Below are positions 28,984-36,543 of a stretch of DNA of 43,323 bases, piece by piece. How positions within the stretch are numbered: position 1 is the stretch's first letter; each line of letters begins with the position of its first letter. This DNA is from Rubrivivax sp. (GTDB taxonomy: Bacteria > Pseudomonadota > Gammaproteobacteria > Burkholderiales > Burkholderiaceae_C), in NCBI GenBank assembly GCA_021297985.1, contig JAJTGU010000087.1, forward strand, positions 1 to 43,323, in the 5' to 3' direction. Under the pieces are notes generated by a model. The model had not been told where the DNA came from. It made no database searches and saw nothing but the letters and a program-made list of their open reading frames with translations. The translations under genes and the position numbers were made by a program.

Positions 28984-30161
28984 GACCGGACCTGCGACGC
29001 AGCGACCGGAGCAACAGGGGCCGTGCCAGACGACGATCCGGGAGGCCCACCCGGCGAGGCAGACGATCCTGGCTCCAGGTAGCGCTTGACCTTCAAACCG
29101 GGCGTCAGCACATGCACCCCTGCGGTGACCACCTGCTGCCCAGCGCTCAGCCCCTGGGCGACGATGATCTCATTGCCGTCGGCGCCGGCGACCACCACGG
29201 TCTGCGCCTTCACGGTCATCGTTGCGGGATCCAGCACCCAGACCGCTGACTGCCCCTGCTGTTGCCACAAGGCCGCCAGCGGCAGGCGCGCAACACCGGC
29301 CTGCACCGGTCTGGAGACCAGTGCCGTGAGCGTCTGACCCAGTTGCAGCCTCGCATCGCCAAGGTCGGCCTTGACGGTGAAGGTCCGCGTGACCGGGTCC
29401 GCCGCAGCAGCGACCTCGCGCACGGTGGCCGGGAACTGCTGCGTCGTGCCCCAGGGCCGCACCGTGATCGCCTGCCGTTTGCCGATCAGCACCCGCATGC
29501 CCAGGGCGGCGTCTTCCGACACCTGGAAGACCGCGTCCCGTGGCCCATCGTGCGCCAGGCGAAGCACCGGCGTCCCCGCGCTCAGCACCGTGCCGGGCTC
29601 GGCCTCCACGGCAGTCACGATCCCGTCGGCGTTGGCAGTCAACACCGCGTAAGCGGCCTGGTTGCCCTGGACGTCGGCCTGCGCACGGGCCTGGTCAAGC
29701 TGGGCACGTGCAGCCTCGAGAGCGTTCTTTCGCCGCTCAAGCTCCCAGGCGCTGATGAAGCCCTGCTCGCGCAGTTCAGTGAAGCGCTTGAACTCGGCGC
29801 CCTGTTGTTCGAAGCTGGACGTTGCCGACCTCAAGCCGGCCTGCGCGGCGTCCTGGGACAGCCGCAGGTCGGTCGCATCGATCCGGGCCAGCACCTGACC
29901 GGACCGGACGCGCTGCCCGACCTCGGCCGGGCGCGCCATCAGCTTGCCTGGGACACGGAACCCGAGCCTCGTCTCGGTCCGCGCCCGCACTTCAGCCGCA
30001 AACTCGCTCTGGCCGCCGGTGGTGGCGGCACTGATCGTCATCGTCCGCACCGACCGCACCGGCTCGGGCGCCGGAGCCGGGCGGCCGCAGGCGGAGAGCA
30101 AGAGTGCAATGGCGGCGACAGCGACTGATGCGCAAACGGTGCGGCTGCGGTTGGTATTCAT
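28980..30161 (-). CDS. RND efflux periplasmic adaptor lipoprotein
   Basis: A 393-residue membrane fusion protein linking the RND pump to an outer membrane channel. The start is ATG 30161 (MNTNRSRTVC); the lipobox LSAC places the lipid on Cys25. After a short Pro-rich linker come the first lipoyl half (LGFRVPGKLMARPAEVGQRV), a helical hairpin (about 100-165), the second lipoyl half (TANADGIVTAVEAEPG), beta-barrel and membrane-proximal domains, and a Ser/Pro/Gly-rich tail of about 30 residues. Expression probably starts from the promoter at 30194-30223 and is repressed through the TetR-type operator at 30181. It is divergent from hpnC. Confidence 0.94.
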   Translation of the reverse strand: MNTNRSRTVCASVAVAAIALLLSACGRPAPAPEPVRSVRTMTISAATTGGQSEFAAEVRARTETRLGFRVPGKLMARPAEVGQRVRSGQVLARIDATDLRLSQDAAQAGLRSATSSFEQQGAEFKRFTELREQGFISAWELERRKNALEAARAQLDQARAQADVQGNQAAYAVLTANADGIVTAVEAEPGTVLSAGTPVLRLAHDGPRDAVFQVSEDAALGMRVLIGKRQAITVRPWGTTQQFPATVREVAAAADPVTRTFTVKADLGDARLQLGQTLTALVSRPVQAGVARLPLAALWQQQGQSAVWVLDPATMTVKAQTVVVAGADGNEIIVAQGLSAGQQVVTAGVHVLTPGLKVKRYLEPGSSASPGGPPGSSSGTAPVAPVAASQVRS

Positions 30162-30180
30162 CACCCAGGATTCACTAATG

Positions 30181-30194
30181 ACTGACCGGTCAGT
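30181..30194 (-). promoter_or_regulatory. TetR-type operator
   Basis: ACTGACCGGTCAGT is a perfect 14-base palindrome, the form bound by many TetR/AcrR efflux repressors. It overlaps the downstream edge of the -10 box of the efflux promoter, so bound repressor would block RNA polymerase. No tetR gene is adjacent. Confidence 0.82.
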
Positions 30195-30223
30195 TATAAA
30201 CGCAAACCCCGGGGCCCTGTCAA
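30194..30223 (-). promoter_or_regulatory. Sigma-70 promoter of the RND efflux operon
   Basis: On the minus strand TTGACA (30218-30223), an 18-base spacer, then TTATAA (30194-30199). The -35 is a perfect consensus match. Transcription would start near 30187, inside the TetR operator, about 25 bases before the adaptor ATG. Confidence 0.8.
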
Positions 30224-30234
30224 CCGTCCTGCGA

Positions 30235-30249
30235 TGACCTGCAAGGTCA
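30235..30249. promoter_or_regulatory. Inverted repeat upstream of hpnC
   Basis: TGACCT GCA AGGTCA: a perfect 6-base inverted repeat with a 3-base spacer, 51 bases before the hpnC start. The size and symmetry fit a dimeric repressor site; the regulator is unknown. It could also be chance. Confidence 0.4.
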
Positions 30250-30300
30250 CGGCGCCAAGTGACGGCAAACGCAGGTGACAAACCGTGAGAATCGCGGCCC

Positions 30301-31164
30301 ATGCCTCAGGGCCACTACGAAAACTTCCCCGTCGCGTCTGTCCTGTGTCCACCGCGGATCCGACCCGCGGTGGTGGCGATCTATCACTTCGCCCGCACCG
30401 CCGACGACCTTGCGGACGAAGGCGATGCCTCGCCGGAGGATCGGCTCGCGTTGCTGGCCGAGTACCGCGGAGATCTGATTGACGCGCTCGCGAACCGCAG
30501 CGCCAGCCAGCGGTGGCCTCAGGTGTTTGCGGGCCTCCAAAGGCAGGCCGACGCCCATGCGTTGCCAGGTCAGCCGCTGCACGCCTTGCTTGACGCCTTC
30601 GAGCAGGATGTGCACAACCCGCCTTACCCCGATCGGGCCAGTCTGCTGCACTACTGCGAGCGTTCGGCCAACCCCGTCGGGCGGCTCCTGCTCCATCTTT
30701 ACGGCGTGCACGACCCGCTCGCCTTGCGGCGCTCGGATGACATCTGCACGGCACTTCAGCTCATCAACTTCTGGCAAGACCTCAGCCGGGACGGTCCACG
30801 CGGCCGCTGTTACGTCCCGGAGTGCGACCGTCTTTCACATGGCGTGGATGCACAGGACCTGGCGACAGCGACGGACAGCCCCGCCGCTCGGCGCTTGGTC
30901 CAGACCTTGACCACCTGGGCGGTGGCGACCATGAATCAGGGTGCCCCGCTGGCCACAAACCTGCCGGGGCGCATCGGCTGGGAACTGCGCCTGGTGGTTC
31001 AAGGCGGGTTGACCATCGCCTCCAAGCTGCGTCAGCGTGGGTTCGACAGTCTCGTGCACCGTCCGAAGCTGACCGTCTGGGACACGCCTGGGCTGCTCTG
31101 GCGTGCGGCCACGATGCGCCACTCGCCACACGCCGCCACGGCCCTGGACACACCCACCCGATGA
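30301..31164 (+). CDS. hpnC: Presqualene diphosphate to hydroxysqualene enzyme, HpnC
   Basis: A 287-residue squalene/phytoene synthase family protein of the HpnC type. In the bacterial three-step route HpnD joins two farnesyl diphosphates to presqualene diphosphate, HpnC converts that to hydroxysqualene, and HpnE reduces it to squalene. The start MPQGHYENFPVASVLCPP is characteristic of HpnC. The two metal-binding Asp-rich motifs are DDLADE (35-40) and NFWQDLSRD near 160. It is the first gene of hpnC-hpnD-hpnE; its stop overlaps the hpnD start (ATGA), so the genes are coupled. No hopene cyclase gene is in the window; it is presumably elsewhere. Confidence 0.95.
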   Translation: MPQGHYENFPVASVLCPPRIRPAVVAIYHFARTADDLADEGDASPEDRLALLAEYRGDLIDALANRSASQRWPQVFAGLQRQADAHALPGQPLHALLDAFEQDVHNPPYPDRASLLHYCERSANPVGRLLLHLYGVHDPLALRRSDDICTALQLINFWQDLSRDGPRGRCYVPECDRLSHGVDAQDLATATDSPAARRLVQTLTTWAVATMNQGAPLATNLPGRIGWELRLVVQGGLTIASKLRQRGFDSLVHRPKLTVWDTPGLLWRAATMRHSPHAATALDTPTR

Positions 31165-32015
31165 CGCCCGAGCAATATGTCCAGGACAAGGCCGCCAAGA
31201 GCGGCTCGTCGTTCTACTACGCGTTCCTGTTTCTGCCGCCGCAACGACGTCTGGCCATCACCGCGTTCTACGCCTTCTGTCGCGAGGTTGACGACGTGGT
31301 GGACGAGGTCAGCGATCCGTCGGTCGCGGCAGCCAAGCTCGCTTGGTGGAAGCGCGAAGTCCAGGCCGCGTTTTCCCCTGGGGCCGCGCCTGGCCATCCG
31401 GTGCTGAAGGCTCTCCTTCCGCTGGCTCCGTCGTTCGACATCCGGGCCGAGCACCTGCTGGCCGTGATCGAAGGTTGCGAAACCGATCTGACCCAGACCC
31501 GGTTCCTCGACTACGCATCGCTGCAGCGCTACTGTCACCTCGTGGCAGGCATCGTGGGCGAAGTCGCGGCCAACATCTTCGGACGCAGCCAGGACGCGAC
31601 CGTCGCGTACGCACACCGGCTGGGTCTTGCGATGCAGTTGACGAACATCGTGCGCGATGTCGGTGAGGACGCCCGCCGCGGGCGGATCTACCTGCCGGTG
31701 GCCGAACTCCAGCGTTTCGACGTCAAGGCCCACGAGCTGCTCAAGCGAGATCCTCCGTGGGGCTACAGCGACCGGTTCCAGGCCCTCATGCGCTTCCAGG
31801 CCGAGCGCGCCCAGGCCACCTACGACGAAGCCTTCGCGCTGCTGCCGGCCGCTGACCGCCAGGCCCAGAAACCGGGACTGATGATGGCCAACATCTATCG
31901 CAGCCTCTTGGGCGAGATCCAATCCCAGGACTTTCAGGTGCTGCACCAGCGGACCTCGCTGACGCCGCTTCGCAAGCTCTGGATCGCGGCCCGCACGCAC
32001 CTGCGCGGCCGATGA
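31161..32015 (+). CDS. hpnD: Presqualene diphosphate synthase, HpnD
   Basis: A 284-residue prenyl synthase starting MTPEQYVQDKAAKSGSSFYY at ATG 31161. It condenses two farnesyl diphosphates head to head. The first Asp-rich motif is REVDDVVDE (41-49) and the second is QLTNIVRDVGEDARRGRIYLP (in pieces), both intact. SGSSFYYAFLFLPPQRR is the usual phytoene/squalene synthase opening. It overlaps hpnC by 4 bases at its start and hpnE by 4 bases at its end (ATGA both times), a tightly coupled operon. Confidence 0.96.
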   Translation: MTPEQYVQDKAAKSGSSFYYAFLFLPPQRRLAITAFYAFCREVDDVVDEVSDPSVAAAKLAWWKREVQAAFSPGAAPGHPVLKALLPLAPSFDIRAEHLLAVIEGCETDLTQTRFLDYASLQRYCHLVAGIVGEVAANIFGRSQDATVAYAHRLGLAMQLTNIVRDVGEDARRGRIYLPVAELQRFDVKAHELLKRDPPWGYSDRFQALMRFQAERAQATYDEAFALLPAADRQAQKPGLMMANIYRSLLGEIQSQDFQVLHQRTSLTPLRKLWIAARTHLRGR

Positions 32016-33307
32016 CAACACCGACCACGCGCGCGCGCCGCATTGCGATCGTCGGCGCGGGCTGGGCGGGCCTGGCCTGCGCCGTGCGCTCGGTCCAGGC
32101 GGGCCACGCGGTGACGGTCTACGAAACCGCCGAGCCCGGTGGCCGGGCACGAAGCGTTGCGCTGGCCGACGGGGCGGTATTCGACAACGGCCAGCACATC
32201 CTGATCGGCGCCTACCGTCGAACGCTGGGCCTGATGCGCGATGTCGGCATCGACCCGGCTGCTGTGCTCGAACGGCGTCCGCTGGCCTTGGTCGACGCGC
32301 GAGGCCACGGCCTGGTGCTGCCTTCGGGCGCTGCGATCCCTGCCTTCGTCCGCGGCGTCCTGGGCCACCGCGGCTGGCCGCTGTCGACCCGAATGGCCCT
32401 GCTCGCCCGCTGTGGTCGTTGGGCCGCGATGCGCTTCGCCTGCCCGGCCGACTGGACGGCGGCCCGACTGGCGGCGGGCCTGCCCCAGGCCGTGATTCGG
32501 GAATTGATCGAGCCGCTGTGCGTCGCCGCCTTGAACACGCCCGCCGCCGAAGCGAGCGCCAAAGTGCTGCTGCGCGTGCTGCGGGACGCACTGTTCAGCG
32601 GCCCGGGTTCGGCCGACCTGCTCCTGCCCCGCTGCGGCCTTTCCGACCTGCTCCCGGTGCCGACCTGGCGCTGGCTGGGAGGTCGCGGTGCAGATCTGCG
32701 CCCAGGGGTACGGGTACTCGCCATCGAGCGCGTCTCCGGCGAATTCCGGGTGCAACACGCCGCGGGCGGCGAGCCGTTTGACGCGGTCGTGCTAGCCACC
32801 CCGCCCTTGGAGGCCGCACGCCTGGCCGACAAGCACGCGCCGCATTGGGCCGCCATGGCCCGGGGGTTGCGCTACGAGCCCATCGTCACGGTGTTTGCCC
32901 ACCGTCAGCGGCGGCTGCCGGCGCCGATGCTGGCGCTTGTCGAAGGCCCGCAGGCGCCTGCACAGTTTGCATTCGACCTTGAACTGCTGGGGGTCGCGCC
33001 GGGCCGCATCGCCCTGGTTGTCAGCGGCGCCGCCCCTTGGGTCGAACGGGGGCTCGAGGCCACCGGACGGGCCGCCGTCGCGCAGTTGCAAGGCGCGCTG
33101 GGTGACGACAGCCGCGACATCGCGAGCGTGGTCAAGGTGATGGCCGAGAAGCGCGCGACGTTCCGCTGTACGCCCAGCCTGGTCCGTCCCAAAGCCAGCA
33201 TCGCCAACGGACTCTGGGCCGCCGGAGATCATGTGGATGGCCCCTACCCCGCCACGCTGGAAGGCGCAGTGCGCAGCGGCGAGGCCGTTGCCGCTGCGCT
33301 GGGCTGA
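32012..33307 (+). CDS. hpnE: Hydroxysqualene dehydroxylase, HpnE
   Basis: A 431-residue FAD-dependent enzyme that reduces hydroxysqualene to squalene. The dinucleotide-binding motif IVGAGWAGLACAVRSVQAGH is at residues 12-31, followed by the amine-oxidase/phytoene-desaturase signature YETAEPGGRARS. The C-terminal FAD contact reads GLWAAGDHVDGPYPATLEGAV, as in the family. It is the last gene of the hpnCDE operon. Its stop TGA directly abuts the stop of the next, convergent gene, the two making TGATCA with no space between. Confidence 0.95.
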   Translation: MTTPTTRARRIAIVGAGWAGLACAVRSVQAGHAVTVYETAEPGGRARSVALADGAVFDNGQHILIGAYRRTLGLMRDVGIDPAAVLERRPLALVDARGHGLVLPSGAAIPAFVRGVLGHRGWPLSTRMALLARCGRWAAMRFACPADWTAARLAAGLPQAVIRELIEPLCVAALNTPAAEASAKVLLRVLRDALFSGPGSADLLLPRCGLSDLLPVPTWRWLGGRGADLRPGVRVLAIERVSGEFRVQHAAGGEPFDAVVLATPPLEAARLADKHAPHWAAMARGLRYEPIVTVFAHRQRRLPAPMLALVEGPQAPAQFAFDLELLGVAPGRIALVVSGAAPWVERGLEATGRAAVAQLQGALGDDSRDIASVVKVMAEKRATFRCTPSLVRPKASIANGLWAAGDHVDGPYPATLEGAVRSGEAVAAALG

Positions 33308-34465
33308 TCAACGCCCGGCGTCTGTCGCCACTGGCGGCCTGATGCGCGGCGCAAAGGGTGCGGCCAGTGGCTCGCCGACAAACAGACTCTGCTGCGGCCA
33401 AGCCACGCTGCGCCAGTAGGCCTCGATCGCGGTCGCGCCCTGCAGGTAGTGCAACAGCAACAACTGGGGGTGAGGAAACTTCTGCAGGTGGTTGCAAGGC
33501 TCGCTGACGGTGCCGTGGCTGGCCGTGGCGCCGCTGGCAATCCAGTCCAGCACCGTCGACTGCCCGGTCACCGTGTTGGCGCCCGGGGTTCCGCCGAAAG
33601 AGGTCAGATGATCGGCCATTGCTCCGGGCAGCCAAGCCGCAGGAGTGGCCGGCATCGCCGGTCGCATGCTGCCGGCCATCGCGATGAGCACCCGCTCGGC
33701 ACCGACCAACGCGGATTCGTTTTCGACGCGGATCCGGACCGCCGGCGGACCCAGAGTCTGAGCCGGCGGATAGAGCACGCTGCGCACCGCGCGGGCCCGG
33801 TCGGACGAGGTCGTGAGCCAGATCTCGGCAAGGCCGCGCCCGCGTTGGCGCAACGAGCCGTCGGCAGCCACTCCGCGGTCGATCAGGTCCCGGGCCTCGT
33901 CGATGGAGTTCGCGGCCAGCAGCATCGAAGGCCGCACGCCCAGGTCAGAAAACGGCCGGTGTGTCGCGGCGTTGAAGTACGGCGATGGACGTGTGGGCTC
34001 GCAACTGCGACTGCACAAGCCTTCGTCCAGACCCAAGGTCAGTGCCGCAGTCAGACTGTTGCAGGCCACCGAATAGGGCTGGACCCAGGCCAGGGCCAGG
34101 GCTTGGATGTTTGACCCGAATCGGCGGTTGATCGCGGTCTTCAGGGCCAGGAACTCTGCTGGATCCAGGCCATTGCGGATCGGGAGTTCGACCCGCAAGA
34201 CCTGGTCGTCTGCAAGGCCGCGGGCCCGCCGGTAGTGATCCCCTACCGCCACCGAGTAGGGATCCGCGGTGTTGATGACCAGTCCGATCTGGCTGGCGGT
34301 CAGCCGGCCCCGCAAAGCCGGAACGGGCGACGCACTGCTGGAAAGCCGCTCGGCAACAGGCGCCGTTGCACTCTGCGCGATTGCCGGCGAAATGGCTCCC
34401 AAACCCATCACGGCCACGCCCAGGCGCAACAACCAGCCGCAGACCGGGTTTCGCTGGGCAGTCAT
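33308..34465 (-). CDS. TIGR03790-type secreted protein
   Basis: A 385-residue protein from ATG 34465 (MTAQRNPVCGWLLRLGVAV) with a signal peptide ending near ISPAIAQ (about residue 31). The sequence LVINTADPYSVAVGDHYRRARGL and the later ASHGTVSEPCNHLQKFPHP match what I recall of the TIGR03790 family, found in varied bacteria and of unknown function. A longer upstream frame would run into the IclR gene and lacks a signal, so it was not used. It is divergent from the IclR gene, with a palindrome in the 43-bp gap that ends 4 bases from this ATG. No usual ribosome binding site is seen; GCAAAACGT precedes the start. Regulation by that IclR protein is likely. Confidence 0.78.
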   Translation of the reverse strand: MTAQRNPVCGWLLRLGVAVMGLGAISPAIAQSATAPVAERLSSSASPVPALRGRLTASQIGLVINTADPYSVAVGDHYRRARGLADDQVLRVELPIRNGLDPAEFLALKTAINRRFGSNIQALALAWVQPYSVACNSLTAALTLGLDEGLCSRSCEPTRPSPYFNAATHRPFSDLGVRPSMLLAANSIDEARDLIDRGVAADGSLRQRGRGLAEIWLTTSSDRARAVRSVLYPPAQTLGPPAVRIRVENESALVGAERVLIAMAGSMRPAMPATPAAWLPGAMADHLTSFGGTPGANTVTGQSTVLDWIASGATASHGTVSEPCNHLQKFPHPQLLLLHYLQGATAIEAYWRSVAWPQQSLFVGEPLAAPFAPRIRPPVATDAGR

Positions 34466-34468
34466 ACG

Positions 34469-34483
34469 TTTTGCGATGCAAAA
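34469..34483. promoter_or_regulatory. Candidate IclR operator
   Basis: TTTTGC GAT GCAAAA: a perfect 6-base inverted repeat around a 3-base centre, in the gap between the divergent TIGR03790 and IclR genes. Position and form fit an IclR-family operator controlling both; the link is inferred. Confidence 0.6.
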
Positions 34484-34508
34484 TGGAGCATCACCACATT
34501 CTGAACCC

Positions 34509-35282
34509 ATGGCCACCCGGGACCCTTCCGCGCCAACGATCCAGGTGCTCGAACGCGTGTTCAAGCTGCTGGACCTGCTCGCCAGCCAGGCCGAGCCGAT
34601 GGCATTGAAGGAGATCAGCGAGCGCAGCGGACTGCATCCGTCGACGGCCCATCGCATCCTCAACGATCTGGCCAGCGGGCGTCTGGTCGATCGGCCTCAG
34701 GCGGGCAGCTATCGCCTCGGCATGCGGCTGCTGGAACTGGGAAACCTGGTCAAGGCCAGGCTTGATGTGCGCGACGCCGCCCTGACCCCGATGCGCGAGC
34801 TTCACCGACTGACCCACCAACCGGTCAACCTCTCGGTTCGACAAGGTGACGAGATCGTCTACATCGAACGCAGCTACAGCGAGCGGTCGGGCATGCAGGT
34901 CGTTCGCGCGATCGGGGGCCGAGCGCCGCTGCACCTCACCTCGGTCGGCAAGCTGTTCCTGGCCCAGGACGACAACCTGCGGGTCCGCGCCTACGCCGCG
35001 CGGACCGGGCTTGTCGGTCACACGCGCAACAGCATTACCGATCTGGCAAGACTGGAGCGAGAACTGGCTCTTGTTCGCCAGCGCGGCATGGCCAGGGACG
35101 ACGAAGAACTCGAGCTGGGTGTCCGCTGCATGGCCGCCAGCATCTTCGACGACCAGGGCCGACTCGTGGCGGGCTTGTCGGTGTCCGCACCGGCCGACCG
35201 CCTGGAGGAATCCTGGCTCGAACGCGTGCAGTCGACCGCCGCCCAGATCTCGGCCGCCTTGGGTTACCGAGGCAACGACTGA
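34509..35282 (+). CDS. IclR-family transcriptional regulator
   Basis: A 257-residue regulator: an N-terminal winged helix-turn-helix (MALKEISERSGLHPSTAHRILNDL, residues about 31-54, in pieces) and a C-terminal effector-binding domain with RAIGGRAPLHLTSVGKLFLA and MARDDEELELGVRCMAASI, standard for IclR. The start chosen is ATG 34509 (MATRDPSAPTIQVLERVFKLL); an in-frame ATG at 34476 lies inside the palindrome and would move the start into the control region. Targets are unknown; the closest candidate is the divergent secreted-protein gene. The last 19 bp overlap the convergent peptidase gene. Confidence 0.93.
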   Translation: MATRDPSAPTIQVLERVFKLLDLLASQAEPMALKEISERSGLHPSTAHRILNDLASGRLVDRPQAGSYRLGMRLLELGNLVKARLDVRDAALTPMRELHRLTHQPVNLSVRQGDEIVYIERSYSERSGMQVVRAIGGRAPLHLTSVGKLFLAQDDNLRVRAYAARTGLVGHTRNSITDLARLERELALVRQRGMARDDEELELGVRCMAASIFDDQGRLVAGLSVSAPADRLEESWLERVQSTAAQISAALGYRGND

Positions 35283-36388
35283 ATCATCGGTGCGGTGAGG
35301 GCACCGGATGGATCGATTCCAGCGGCGTCGGTCGGATGCGCTTCCCTCGCAGGCTGCGGCGACACCATCGGCGATGCGCCAGCTCCAAGCCAGCTGCGAA
35401 TCCGTTCGGCGTCCCCGATGCGCGAGTAGCGCCCAGCCGAATCCAGCAGCACCATGATCAACTGGCGACCCGCAAGTTCGGCCTGCATCACCACACAACG
35501 ACCGGCGGCCGCGATGTAGCCGGTCTTCTGAAGGCCAATGTCCCATTGCGGGTTGCGTACGAGCCCATTCGTCGTGCGGAACTGGACGTTGCGCCGACCG
35601 ACTGGCATTGCGGCTTCGACCGAAGTGCTCAGTTCCCGCAGGATCGGGAAGCTGAAGGCCGCTTTGGCCAACCGCACCAGATCCTGCGCGCTCGAGCGGT
35701 TGTCGCTCGACAAGCCGGTCGGCTCGACATAGTGCGTGTCGCGCATGCCGAGCTCACGTGCCTTGGCGTTCATCAGGCCGACGAAATTGACCATGCCGCC
35801 GGGGAAGGTTCGGCCCAGGGCATGTGCGGCACGGTTCTCCGAGGACATCAGGGCCAGGTGAAGCAACTCGCCGCGCGTCAACGACGTGCCGGCCGTCAGA
35901 CGCGACTGCCTCCCCGGGAAGATCGCGACATCCTCGCGTGAGACCACAAGCGGTTCATCGAGAGAAAGCTGTGCGTCTGCCACCACCAGGGCCGTCATCA
36001 GCTTGGTGATCGAGGCGATGGGCAACACCGCCTGGTCGTTCTTGGCCAACAGGACCTCGTTGGTGTTCTGGTCGACCACCAAGGCCACGCTCGATCGCAA
36101 GTCGAGCGGGTCTTCCGTGCGGTGCAGACCTGCCAACTGGCCTTCCGAGGGCCGCGCCGGGACAACCCGCCGCGCAGTCTTGCGCGGAGCCGCCTTGCCG
36201 CTGCGCTGCGCACGGGCCTTGACCGCCTTGCGCCCCGCCTGGGCTGGCTGTGCCTTCTTCACTGGCCCAGCCTTGCTCGCCTTGCTCGCCTTGGTCGACG
36301 CAGAACCCGACTTCTGAGCCCATGCCGCATCAGGCACCGACAGGCTCAACAACACAGCGACGAGGATCGACAGCCAGCCTTGTTTCAT
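35264..36388 (-). CDS. D-alanyl-D-alanine endopeptidase (PbpG-type, S11)
   Basis: A 374-residue periplasmic serine peptidase that trims peptidoglycan cross-links. Signal peptide residues 1-24 (LVAVLLSLSVPDAAWA). A linker rich in Lys, Ala and Ser (about 25-75) follows, which would be strongly positive and may bind the wall. The S11 catalytic set is complete: Ser126 and Lys129 in ASITK, SEN at 183-185, and KTG in LQKTGYIAAAG. Start ATG 36388. The Lys-rich linker is longer than in E. coli PbpG (about 310 residues in all). Endopeptidase versus carboxypeptidase cannot be settled from sequence alone. Confidence 0.92.
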   Translation of the reverse strand: MKQGWLSILVAVLLSLSVPDAAWAQKSGSASTKASKASKAGPVKKAQPAQAGRKAVKARAQRSGKAAPRKTARRVVPARPSEGQLAGLHRTEDPLDLRSSVALVVDQNTNEVLLAKNDQAVLPIASITKLMTALVVADAQLSLDEPLVVSREDVAIFPGRQSRLTAGTSLTRGELLHLALMSSENRAAHALGRTFPGGMVNFVGLMNAKARELGMRDTHYVEPTGLSSDNRSSAQDLVRLAKAAFSFPILRELSTSVEAAMPVGRRNVQFRTTNGLVRNPQWDIGLQKTGYIAAAGRCVVMQAELAGRQLIMVLLDSAGRYSRIGDAERIRSWLGAGASPMVSPQPAREAHPTDAAGIDPSGALTAPMIQSLPR

Positions 36389-36422
36389 CGTTGCGTTCAC
36401 CCGGGTCTTGCAAGTGGAGACT

Positions 36423-36440
36423 ACGGCCCTCGCGGGCCGT
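36423..36440 (-). other. Hairpin in the leader of the S11 peptidase gene
   Basis: ACGGCCC TCGC GGGCCGT, a perfect 7-bp stem with a 4-base loop. It is near the expected 5' end of the transcript and lacks a following T-run, so it is not a terminator. It may stabilise the mRNA. Confidence 0.4.
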
Positions 36441-36452
36441 ACCAAGCCGGGA

Positions 36453-36481
36453 AGTGTAAGCCGGCCAAAAAACGCGCGCAA
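36453..36481 (-). promoter_or_regulatory. Candidate promoter for the S11 peptidase gene
   Basis: On the minus strand TTGCGC (36476-36481), 17 bases including a T6 run, then TACACT (36453-36458). Spacing is ideal, but each hexamer is only a partial match. Confidence 0.45.
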
Positions 36482-36487
36482 TATCAA

Positions 36488-36530
36488 TTACTTGCGACTA
36501 CTTCTTCAAGTAAACCCTGGGTTAACCCGG
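36488..36530. repeat. Two inverted repeats after leuA
   Basis: TTACTTG (36488-36494) and CAAGTAA (36507-36513) form a perfect 7-base inverted repeat. Next to it CCCTGGGTTAACCCGGG is a palindrome with one mismatch. They lie between the leuA stop and the peptidase promoter; they could end leuA transcription or bind a regulator. Confidence 0.35.
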
Positions 36531-36543
36531 GCCTCGCAGCCGA

